Of a stretch of DNA of 64,000 bases, positions 43,554 to 53,517 are shown piece after piece. The stretch's first letter is position 1, and each line of letters opens with the position of its first letter. The notes beneath the pieces are model-generated. The model did no database searches, had not been told where the DNA came from, and saw only the letters and a list, made by a program, of their open reading frames with translations. Made by a program: the position numbers and the translations under genes. This stretch comes from Evernia prunastri (lineage: Eukaryota; Ascomycota; Lecanoromycetes; Lecanorales; Parmeliaceae): NCBI GenBank assembly GCA_003184365.1, contig NKYR01000017.1, positions 248,001 to 312,000 on the forward strand. Direction: 5' to 3'.

Positions 43554-44434
43554 GCCTTGGTGTTGATCTTTTCTGGGAAGAGATTGCTGCTGGACCGTAG
43601 CTTTGCTGAACAGTTGAGGTTTTACTCTCAGGCTGCCTGTCGGTCACCCCCAGTACAGGATCTCTGTTCTCACGTCACCAGTTTCCATGCAGGAGAGGAG
43701 TTATGCAACACGGGACGAGCCAGGTTAGCAGCGACGTATGAGCCGGTTCCACCTTCCCAGGCCTTGCGCCTCTGCAGGAAAGGAAGAATCCGAGGTATGC
43801 CGAGAGTGCATATGAGCGAAGTAAAGGAAGGAAGAGGAATTTTGCTATTATTTGTTTGGAGTGAAGTAAGATTTGCGGAAAGGGTCAATGGTATTTCGTT
43901 CCGCATTGATTAATTAATATTTCACCATGGCGCCGTGGCGCTTGCCCTCTCTTGGGTAGGTGAATTGATTCAATTCGATTTACCTTAAAGTAAGGTGTGT
44001 AATTTCTTTGCATACGACAAGAATGTAGATTAGTTGGAATTGATTGTTATTGAATTCAAGTTTAGTAGGAACATTCATTCCCCAATGTCAGAGATGTATA
44101 GAGTATGTATACAAGCCAAGGCTTATATTAACTCATCGGTCACCGTGCGTTGGGATTGCATGAAGCTTGCATTGTTATTATTGACTGTAAGGTACTTACG
44201 AGTAGCGGCAGATTGTTCCGTTTAAAAGTTAAAAACCGAAACAAAAAACTCCCGCTGCTCCGGGTGCAAGTTTTGAAACTTATCTTGGCGATATCCCCTG
44301 TGCCCCTCTGGTGCCTGCCAAGCGAGCAACTCCCAGTCCATTCCGATTCCCATTCTTCTGTTTCGCATCTTCGCATCACCCCCTTTTGACTATGTATGCT
44401 GACGACGCTGAAACCCTTTTTGCATGCGTAGTGC
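43554..44434. other. Intergenic, 0.9 kb
   Basis: Promoter of the type II membrane protein gene and 3' region of the proline-rich gene. The ORF at 43557-43913 is unremarkable. TTAATTAATA near 43910. Confidence 0.45.
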
Positions 44435-45178
44435 TTATCTTTCCCCACCCAACTTGTCCCATACCTTACTCGCCTGTTCTCCCGTCTCCTTCGCCCATTT
44501 CACAGCTGTCCCCCAAACCGTCTCATCGTCCTCTAAGCTCGGCTTCCGCCCTTGCGCGTTGTCTGTGTACCCTAAAGGCGGCGATGTGTCAGACCGGTTC
44601 TCGTGTTCTTGCTCAGCCGCAAAGCGCTGATCGGGCGTCATGTCTGACGCGAAAGGATTCTGCACGTAGCCCGGTGGGTGCTCGAGGCTGGCTCGTACGG
44701 GCGTGTCCGTGGAATTACTCGGTCGTACCGACGGATTGAAGGAAGGTCTCGTGCTCGCGGAGGTCGTAGATCCGGCTGGGACGCCCTTGAGCGGGGCGTC
44801 CACCCTTGGCTGCGACAGTTGAGAAGGATACGGTTGAGGCGGGACTGACGTAGAATGGACTGGCGCGTAGTGCTCTGGCGGTAATGCCTTCTCGCCAGCT
44901 TTGGGCGGTGGTGGCAGGCTGGCCGGCGCGGTGATTGTAGGCGGGGGTGGGACAGGAACTCCTCCCGGCTGCGGAGCTGGTGGACCCTCGCCGGAGCTTG
45001 GCGGGATGGTTCTCGTAGCGGTCGGTGCAGCTGCCCCAGGCTGAGCCGGTGGATACGCGTAAGGGGAAGGTGCAGTATTTTGTGCCGGCTGCGAGGGGTT
45101 TTCTACATTGGAATTGTGAGGTGTGCTGGCTTTTTCCGGGCTTATGGGGTCCTCCGAATGGAGTTGTATACCAGACAT
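44435..45178 (-). CDS. Proline-rich fungal protein
   Basis: Single exon, 247 residues, from ATG 45178 (MSGIQLHSEDPISPEKAST). Nearly the whole length is Pro/Ser/Ala/Thr-rich and disordered, with poly-Pro stretches (VPVPPPPTI, SLPPPPKAG). The C-terminal about 35 residues differ: acidic then amphipathic (LEDDETVWGTAVKWAKETGE, then QASKVWDKLGGER), which may be the conserved binding element. No catalytic motif, signal peptide or membrane segment is visible. Pro-rich composition makes the overlapping frames open as well; this frame has the natural start and a plausible folded end. Function unknown. Confidence 0.65.
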   Translation of the reverse strand: MSGIQLHSEDPISPEKASTPHNSNVENPSQPAQNTAPSPYAYPPAQPGAAAPTATRTIPPSSGEGPPAPQPGGVPVPPPPTITAPASLPPPPKAGEKALPPEHYAPVHSTSVPPQPYPSQLSQPRVDAPLKGVPAGSTTSASTRPSFNPSVRPSNSTDTPVRASLEHPPGYVQNPFASDMTPDQRFAAEQEHENRSDTSPPLGYTDNAQGRKPSLEDDETVWGTAVKWAKETGEQASKVWDKLGGER

Positions 45179-45733
45179 TCTGACGGATAGAGCATTTGAT
45201 GGTCAAAGCTTTGACCTTAAGAGATGGGTAAGACGAAACTTGTGTGATCAAAGAAGTGTTGGCGCGGCACGTGTACCTGTGCATTATTTATGCCGACTTC
45301 ACTTGAAGCAAGGGATTCCTATGAGTACGTCACTCTGCACTGCGCGTTTCGGAATTGGACAACAAAGCAACTCGGACAACGCCTTTCGCTTGCCAATCAA
45401 GGGGAGGAATTGTGCAAGCTTGTGATTAAAACCGATTAGTCTACCTCGATATGCAATCTATTTCCATGAGACGGACCAGACCGATAAAGGGAAGAAGAAC
45501 CAAGCGGAGTTGTGACAGTGCAAAGATACAGAAGTACATGTGTATGAAAGTCGCCAGCTTGAATAGTACAGCATCAGGAGCATCAGCTGCACCACCTGAA
45601 TGATCACCCCCCTCACAGCTCATTCGTCACCACTTTTCCACCACATGCCGCAAACCTCAGCCTAGACGAAGCACAACACCTTTCAGCCGACTTCATCCAT
45701 CAATGCCGGAATGCAAGAAGCTCTGTAGTGCTT
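45179..45733. other. Intergenic, 0.55 kb
   Basis: Upstream of the proline-rich gene and downstream of the ADP/ATP carrier. No gene supported. Confidence 0.45.
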
Positions 45734-47516
45734 TTAACCAGATCCACCCTTGAAGGCCTTGCCGAACATGAGCAATTGCACCTGGTCATAGATCGAAAGC
45801 ACACCAGCACCAGCGACACCACGGAGGATATTGGCACCAGCACCCTTGAACAAAGATCTAACCCCCTCAGCGGCAATGATTTGGCGACCGGCATCCATGG
45901 AAGACTTGTACTTGACGGCCTATCGAAAAATTAGCAGATGCATCTTGGATTAGGATTTTTTTGCAATGGTTAACTCACTTCACCAGAAGTCATCATCATA
46001 CGCCTACGGATAGTATCGAGAGGGTACGAGCAGATACCAGCACCAGTGGTGACACTCCAGCCGAGCAAGAAGGAGGCCAAGAAGTTACCCTCAAGAGGAC
46101 CGACGAGGAGGACAGGCTTGAGAGAGTCGTACATCCCGAAGTACAAACCACGATAGACGATGATACCAGCGACAGAGGGACCGAAACCACGGTAGAGACC
46201 AAGGATACCGTCAGAGGCGAGAGTCTTCTTGTAAACATCCACCAGACCGTTGAATTGACGATCTCCGCCAGTCTTTGAATTCTTGGCGTCGTTTGCTAGA
46301 CGAGTACGCGCGTAATCCAAAGAGTACACGAAAAGAAGGGACGTAGCACCAGCGGCCTGTAATCATTAGCTTCGAATCTTCGTCTCTATCAGCCCACGGG
46401 TTACATACACCACCCGAGGCCAAGTTGCCCGCCATCCACTTCGCGTAGCCATCACGATCCTTTTTGAAGGCGAACATAGACTTGTAGGTATCGCGGAAAG
46501 CGAAGTTGAGAGCCTGGGTTGGGAAGTATCGGATAACGTTGGCTGTGTTACCACGCCAGAGTGAAACCACGCCCTCGTTGGCAACTGTGCGCTTGAAGCA
46601 CTCCCCAATACCATCGTATTTCCGGTCAAGGCGTCCAGTCTTCAACATCTCATCCTGTAGGCAAGCAAACATTAGTAAAGATTCGGCTCTAGAAATTGGA
46701 GTCACGCCTAGTTTGCTACGCAAGTAATATTCTCAAGGCTGAGAGGAACCACGAGAGTCTCTTGCATCACACTAGAGTCGCTGATGCAAGCTGTATGTTC
46801 CCAAGCTTCAATGGATACAACCGTCCATAGTATTACTCTGAGATCGATGGAGAGATGTAGCTTACCTGATTTTGAATGAGGAGCTTGACACGCTCGATAG
46901 GAGCAGCAGCGGTTTTTGAGACGGCAGCAGATACACCGCCCACTAAATTACGCCTTCAATTAGCCAGATACCCTTTGTCAATACGTGGTTCCCGCAGTAT
47001 TCCTGCATTGGCTATCATGATCGAGCTCTTGCTCCAGATCGGTGGTTTTGGCGCAGCCTTGGGACAATTGAGATACGTACTCAAGAAATCCACAACGAAG
47101 CCCTGTTATCATTGCTTGTATTAGCCTCCAATTCTCGATGCAAAGGGGAGTTCTTCAATCCGGCGCCATCATCGGTGCCTGCCTGACGAACACTCATCAT
47201 GGATAAGGACATTGAAGTTCCATCCATGGAAGTGTAGTTCGAGATGGCATTGACATTGCTCGATGCATGCGGCGCGATATCGCGCAAGGTTTGATGGGAG
47301 CGGGAGACCTACAGGCATGCTATCAAAAGGTCAGCTTTCCTTCATCAAAGATTGACTCAAGCCGGAAGGCTAGCTCGAGGGGTCATGCAAAGACTTCGAC
47401 GACGCATTGCCAACGCAATTCATCTTGCATCGTTGCAGCACGAATAAAAAAAGGGATCACAGTGAGACCTACCCCATGAAGGACTTCTTGGCCTGGTTCA
47501 CCTCTCCTTCAGGCAT
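45734..47516 (-). CDS. AAC: Mitochondrial ADP/ATP carrier
   Basis: Exchanges cytosolic ADP for matrix ATP across the inner mitochondrial membrane. Seven exons: 47516-47473, 47317-47311, 47102-47081, 46942-46866, 46654-46409, 46356-45979, 45919-45734. The product is 319 residues, normal for the family. The spliced start reads MPEGEVNQAKKSFMG, MPGFVVDFLMGGVSAAVSKT. Each of the three repeats has its PxxE/D(R/K)-type motif (APIERVKLLIQNQ, YSLDYARTRLAND, YPLDTIRRRMMM); RRRMMM is the ADP/ATP carrier signature. Exon 2 is 7 nt and exon 3 is 22 nt, both needed for the conserved MPGFVVDFLMGG segment. All introns are GT/AG; the first shows a CTGAC branch site close to its acceptor. Confidence 0.95.
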
Positions 47517-47886
47517 CTTAGCGGTATTTCGAGGAAACAGAGGGTATGAGAAAGGTAGAACGAAAGATTGAGTGGAGTGGAGTGGAGTTTTTGAGACGTA
47601 GGTCGTCGATGGGTGTTCTCGAGTGTTTTGATGAGTTGACAGAAGGAAATTTCTGGTAACGGATACCAAGCCACTAGTGCCCTAGTCCACAATGGGAATA
47701 TAGCTCAAAATTCGAAATTTCAGATCTTCTTCTTCCGGAACCTCCCGATCTTAAAAAAGAACAGGTCTAACAGTGTGAAAGACCTCTTTACATATGTCTA
47801 ATCGCAAGCAAAGGTTGCCTATGGGAACTGGGTCCAATGATGTATATGTACAATATCTTCAATCCATTGATACTAGATCTTCTATA
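47517..47886. other. Intergenic, 0.37 kb
   Basis: Promoter of the ADP/ATP carrier gene and 3' region of KRI1. TGGAGTGGAGTGGAG short repeat near 47571. No gene. Confidence 0.5.
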
Positions 47887-49993
47887 TCATGTGCTGGATG
47901 GCTTGCTCTTCCTTGAACGCGTCTTCTTCTCCCCTGCCCTGATATCAATACCATTGGCTCCTTTAACCTTCGATTTGTGGTCTGCTGTATCATGACCAGC
48001 AAGCATCTCAGCGAGCGTCTTTTGTGGTCCCTGCTCGTTGCCAAAGGTCTCTTTCCTCCCCTCCCGTAGCCGTGCCTTTTTCCCCAGCCGTTTTTTATCT
48101 TTCCTCTTCTTGTCAGAGTCTCTGAATGCAGCCATCTTTTTGAGTCCTGCGTATTGATTGAGCTGACTGTCTGAGGCCATCAATATGTCGTGCGGCGTAA
48201 GACCATATGCGATCGGTGAAGTTTCTCGATAGCGGAAGTGACTTGCATGCTTTTTGCCGAAATTGGAGAGGGTGTCATCCACCTTCATGGACTCGTCAAC
48301 AAGCTCTTCGATCTTGCGGCGTTCGAGTCGAGCCTGTTTTCTGTGTTCGTCTCTTTCACGTCTTGTGTTATGCTTGGGCTTGGATTTTGGCTTGGCGACC
48401 GACTCCAAATCACTACCTTCATCGCTCTGGAACGGGTTCCCCCCAGCAGTGGATTCCTCATCCGTCAAGGAGAATTGGGGCTTCTCTTGTTCCGCTGCAT
48501 CAAAGTCAGGGACGAGATCTTCAATGTCTATGTCCTCCTCCCATTTAGGCTTCTTCATCTTCCGTTTACTCTTCCCTTCGATCTCATTATTATCATCTGT
48601 ATCATGGTCGGCATAATAGTCGTCACCGAAGCGTTTCCGCATCTCTTCCCCCCATCGTTCGTCATTCCAGCCTTCGTCGAGGAAAGCGGACCAATCCTGC
48701 TCCTGGAGCGACTTGCCCCGCAGCCCCGCAGCATCTTTAATTTTCCCAATCTTCTCTTCAATTTCAGAAACCTTCAATTTTCGGTAGCGAGCCTTTTCTT
48801 CAGCACGAACCTGCCTTGCTGCCTCTTTCTTCATTTGTTCAGCTTCTCGTGCCTGTTTTCTATGATTTGTGGATTCTTTCCGCACGGAGTGTTTTGCTGC
48901 AGTATCTCTCGCATGAGAGAGAAGCTTTTCGTTGGAGGCTTGTGGATCTTCGAAGCGCAAATTATACGCCTCCTCAAAGAGCTCCGCTCGGCGATCCTCT
49001 TCCTCATCATCAGACTCGAAAGGCTGAAACGTGGTGCCAGCCGCTGGGACCCATGCTCTTGCGGACATGAAATCGGATAAAAACGTTTCGGGATCTTTGT
49101 CGGCGGCTTCGAGGTCCATCTTCGGCATCTTCCCCTTCGCCCGAACTGTTTGGCTATCTTGTTGTGGTGCTGAAGGCTTCCGAACCAAGAATTCGTCATC
49201 ACTGTCATCCTCACTATCATCATCCTTTCCAGATTCAATTCTTCCATTCGCCGCGGCGTGCATTTCCTTCACTATTACATTTTTGAGATCGTCTTGCTGT
49301 TGTGCGTAACTCATGGGCCCATCGTCTTGTACTTCGGTGGATGCAGCACCTTCAAGTAGATTTCTCCGGTGATAGTCGCTTAAAAACATAGGCTTATCAC
49401 GTTTCGTTTCAAGTCCTTTGCTGAGTTCAGCTTCGTCATCTATGTCTGTAAAGAATTTTGCTTTTTCATCGTAGACGCGGGGATCCTTTCTTCGGATCGC
49501 CTCAAGAGTATCCTGTATTTGCTTATCCAGAGCCTCGGATGCCAGGACACCTTCGTCATCCTCCTCCTCTGAGTCTGTAGATGATCCTGTACTGTCATTG
49601 TCTTCCTCCGTTGGCCCCGTAGCCCTGGACTTTGTCACCGTAGATTCGTCGTTGCCGTATTTTTCTTGGACTGTTTCGGTCAGTCTGTGATCTCATTGGG
49701 ATTGGGTAAAAGCCTTACTCACGTCTATGAAGCTCCTCTCTTTTCTTGTTATGTTCAAAGCGTCTGGCAAACTCTTGATTCACCTTGAAGCCGTTACCGC
49801 CGGATTCGGATGCGTCATTCCCCGCAGGCTCTCCTCCAGCGTTACCTGACACACTATTTTCTTCGTCGGAGGTATCGTCTTCCTCTAAGAGTGCCTTTAA
49901 GCGCTTCGTAGGCCTGTCAGTCCCAATTTGCCCCAGATTTTGTCTTTTGATAGCATTGAGAGCTTTCGGGCCTTGCATCTTGACCATGGTCAT
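47887..49993 (-). CDS. KRI1: KRI1, 40S ribosome biogenesis factor
   Basis: Nucleolar protein that works with KRR1 in early 40S subunit assembly. Exons 49993-49723 and 49670-47887 give 684 residues. The 52-nt intron (GTGAGT...GAAACAG) restores EELHRLQEKYGNDES. The second ATG (49987) is an alternative start. The protein is highly charged throughout. Family-typical segments: EFARRFEHNKKREELHR, DPRVYDEKAKFF, KPMFLSDYHRRNLLEG, the Kri1 core DEGWNDERWGEEMRKRFGDDYY, KPKWEEDIDIEDLVPDFD, and the C-terminal GLTPHDILMASDSQLNQYAG with KKMAAFRDSDKKRKDKKRLG. The basic end ends in TRSRKSKPSST. Acidic runs (DSEEEDDEG, DDDSEDDSDDE) are typical of nucleolar assembly factors. Confidence 0.93.
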
Positions 49994-50889
49994 TAGTTTT
50001 ATGGCATCTCAGTATCTATAAAGGCAGATAACTAGCATTTGTGTGCTCGAGCTCTGTGATTAACATTAATTACCGTACCACGGCATCCAGCTTGGGCGGC
50101 GAAAATTTGACGGAAGTAGATGAGCTCGTGCGGATGAGGAGTGCACTATAAAAATGGATAAGCTTGTCGCAGAAATCAATCTGTTCGAAGCATTGCGAAC
50201 ATCGCCAAGTTGATCAATTGTGCAATTGTAACTCCGCGCCAGAAGTCTTTGCGAATCGCTGGCAAAAGCCCTAGCCCTACTTTCGGAAAGCGGCCCCGTA
50301 GCGGAGGGAGCCTTCGTGCTCTGAAACAGAAGCACTTCATTTTGGCATTCCCAAAGATGATGTTTCTACGGAGTAGAAGGGAGGGAGTATTACCGTCTTG
50401 TGGGCTGATACCCGGAGCTACCCGAAATCACCCGGATATCGCACCCGGGAGGTTGCACTTTCCGAATGGTGTGACTCATCATCCCACAAATTGATACGTT
50501 GGACTTTCGGGGATGCTTGTGAGCGTGATAGGGTTTCTAGACCTCCGACGCCTTTCCAAGTGTATTTTCCAGGTGACCCTTGGGGTGCGTATCAAGGAGG
50601 TGATTTAGTTCGGATGGCGCTGGAACAATGGTTTGATCGAGTGGTTGTTGCGCTGCTCGTTTTTTTTTTTTTGAATATTGTCAAGGTTCATAATTCGTAT
50701 ATTGCCTGCCGTTGCATCGCCCACCTCTATATGCAAGAAAAAGCCAGTCTCTAAAATCTCCCTTCCAGATCACGCCAGAAAAACACAACGCAGAACTTTT
50801 ACCGATCAAGGCAACAGTTCTCCAAAGCAGAAACGTCATGAAAAAATCCAGCCGTCGACCCCGGGTTACTTCACACGTCGTTCCGCAAA
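49994..50889. other. Intergenic, 0.9 kb
   Basis: KRI1 promoter and 3' region of the Rua1-domain gene. A T10 run lies near 50661. ORFs here are unremarkable. Confidence 0.45.
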
Positions 50890-52723
50890 TCACCCTTTTC
50901 CACCAGTACCGAGACGTCTTGGCGTCATCGTCTTCGGGCCCCTCTCGCCCCTGCTCTCCCTCCTCCTCTTGGGCGTATCCTGCACCTTGGCGTGCGCATG
51001 ACACTTTTTGCGATCATCAGCACCACTAACCCTTCCCCGGTTTCGACTCGATTCGAAAGACTCACCTTGTAAGCGTGACGGAACCACGGCACGCCTCCCC
51101 TCTTGCCGCCTTCCAGCGTCATCCACACCCCACACGTCCCGCACAGTCCTTCCCATCCGTCCCCTTGCCCGGGTCCTTTGCCCTCTCCTTCCGCGTCCGG
51201 CTTCCCCGCCGTCCGTCTCACCTCCGCGGGCGCCTTGAAGCGCGTGCCGCTCGCTGCGCTGATGCCGTGCTTGAAGCTCTTGTCGTACCAGAACGCACTG
51301 TTTTTGAGCACCAACCAGCGACCCGGCCGGCAGATGCCACACCATCCCTCGCGCTCGGTGCCGTGGTTGCGGACGTAGGCAGCTGGCACGTTTCCTAGTC
51401 AGTATTTTCCCGAATTCTTGATACATAGTTGAGTAATAAGACGAGTCTGGGGAATGAATTTGGTTGGGGGGTAGAGAGGGGGGGAGGTGGGGTGTAAGGA
51501 TGGGCAGTTTGTTCCTACAACGTGTCTCGCGACTCAGATAGCGGTTTCGAATAGGAAAAGATGATCGAGAAATCGCCTTACGGGTGTAGAGGTCCTCCGG
51601 GAACCGTAAAGACTGACGGCGGACTTGTCCTGAAGGAGGCGGGGTTAGGGGAATGATGTTCATGGGTGCGAAGAGGTCAGGTGGCGATAATTCGAGATTG
51701 GCGCTGGGTGAGCTGCTAGGTTGCGTAATGGAATCGATGTTTGGATTCAAAGCGGGAGCGGAAAGGTCCTCTGAGTTTTGTGCTGAGTAAATGGCCTCCG
51801 CGAAAGCCATGGCAAAATCAAAAGAGCTGGAGTCGAAGTCCGACTCTGGAAAGGTTGTTGTTTGTGATTGGGAGGACGACTCGAGGTTAATTTTTTTGGG
51901 CGTGCCTGATATGAGCTCCGGCGGACTCGGTGGCTGCGAGCTGTGGGAGACAGATGCTAGCGTGACGACAGTGCTGTTACTCGGATGAACTTGGTGCGGA
52001 GCTTGGATTGCTGCCAGCAAGCCATCAGAACGGCTTCTCCCTCGGGATGATTCAGGGTATGGTGGTGTCCGAAGGAAAGCCCGCGGTGAAGTATCAGCAG
52101 CACCACGGCTCGACACTGTTGGGAAGATACTATATGCTGGGGCTGTTAACGCATTGAAGCCAAAGTACGACTCGAAGTTGGCCGTGTCTGGACCGAAGAA
52201 TGGTGGTTCATTTGCGGCTGAACGATCTAGGAACAATCAGCTGAACGCTTCAGTGCAACTAGAATAGCAAGAATAAGGGCCAGAGACCTGATACTTGAGA
52301 CCGCAAATCAAAGTCCGAAAGCTCTTCCCGACTCAGCGTTGGCTGATGTTTGAAGGTCTCGATGTGATATTTGTGGGCCGCACCGTACCTAGACTCAAGG
52401 TTCGTTGGCTCTATATCAGAGGTGAATTCGACTTGTGCGGTATCAGGTGAAGGAAAGCCATAGTTGCCAGATCGAGGGTTCTGTGGCCACTGCATTGGGT
52501 GACGGAAATGCATGGGCATGGGAAAGTTTTGAGCGTTCGAAACTGAGTAGCCAACCACCTCTTGCTCTCCAAAATCATAGTCTTCGGCAGATAGATTATG
52601 ACTCCGTGTATTTGATGACTGTCCAGATGTGCACTGGAACATCGAATCATTTGGAAGTTGAGTGGGCCAACCATCATAGATAGCGGCTCGAACATGAAGA
52701 TGCTTGTCTGGATATTCTGCCAT
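50890..52723 (-). CDS. Rua1 C-terminal-domain transcription regulator
   Basis: Exons 52723-52288, 52226-51582, 51382-51066 and 51003-50890 give 503 residues. The N-terminal two thirds are Ser/Pro/Gln-rich and disordered. The C-terminal 160 residues form the Cys/His-rich Rua1 C-terminal domain: DLYTPAYVRNHGTEREGWCG, ICRPGRWLVLKNSAFWYDKS, HGISAASGTRF, WEGLCGTCGVWM, WFRHAYK, then CHAHAKVQDTPKRRRE from the last exon. The CxxC pairs and CHxH suggest two zinc sites. Rua1 of Ustilago maydis activates the ustilagic-acid cluster; targets here are unknown and no such cluster is nearby. The acceptor at 51383 (GTGCCAG) is chosen over 51396 (CTAG), because it gives the family-like TPxYV sequence and better branch-site spacing. 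Confidence 0.88.
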
Positions 52724-53517
52724 AAAACGAATGGGAAGTGGTTGATATGACTAAGCAATGAAAGACTATTGGATATGCGCATACATTGTTTAGGGAGGAA
52801 CATTGGAGCAATATAGACGGAGGCTACTCCGGAAATTGTGCTTTTAATAACAGGCCAGTGTGATGTATCAATTTGAAGACTGAACATATGCAAGTAGCCA
52901 TGTGTAAGCGCTTGTCACCGGTGTCTCGGGAGAAAAAGGAGGTTGAAGCAAGGGGTCAACGCCACAACTCAATGAAGCCATTCATAGGCGTAGGTAAGCG
53001 AACAAGGAATGTACGTTGAGGACCCTGCCGCTGATACTTGGTCCCTGCATGGTCTCTTTCAAGACCTTGGACTCACACAAACGGTGATATATCGGTACTC
53101 AGACATTGAAACTGTCCCTGTTCTGCAGGGACTTCCCACACCACTCGCATTGCTTCAATGTTCTCGGACATGACGAGTCATCCTCTAGGTGCCTTCAACG
53201 TTCAGGAAATCAGGGTTTCCCGGGGAAACCACTTGAGGAGAAGCTGTCCGCCGATTCGAGGCCTTACGGCCAAGGTAATGATGCCCTCACCCAACTGTCT
53301 GCCAGACGGAACGCCTAGATCAGCCACTGGTGATACCGTCGAAATCGAAAAGGAGTAGGAGGGTTTGTGCACCAAGTCGCACACCCACTCGCCGCCCCAA
53401 TGTCTCGGTCTCACCGAGCCGCTAAGCATCTGGAGGCTCGGTCAAGCGAGAATGGCCGAAGAGCTGGTTCTGGCTACAGCTCATTCCTCTCACGACTTTG
53501 AGGACCTTGCTTCACAG
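52724..53517. other. Intergenic, 0.8 kb
   Basis: Upstream of the Rua1-domain gene and downstream of the Lam-type gene. No supported gene; ORFs at 53106-53358 lack features. An additional 5' exon of the Rua1 gene cannot be excluded. Confidence 0.4.

Noticed and set aside
48238..49080. 280-residue plus-strand ORF over KRI1
   Set aside because: Antisense shadow of the charged KRI1 coding sequence, giving an artificial Leu/Phe/Ser-rich translation.
50066..50335. Short minus-strand ORF upstream of KRI1
   Set aside because: No protein features; lies in the probable KRI1 promoter.
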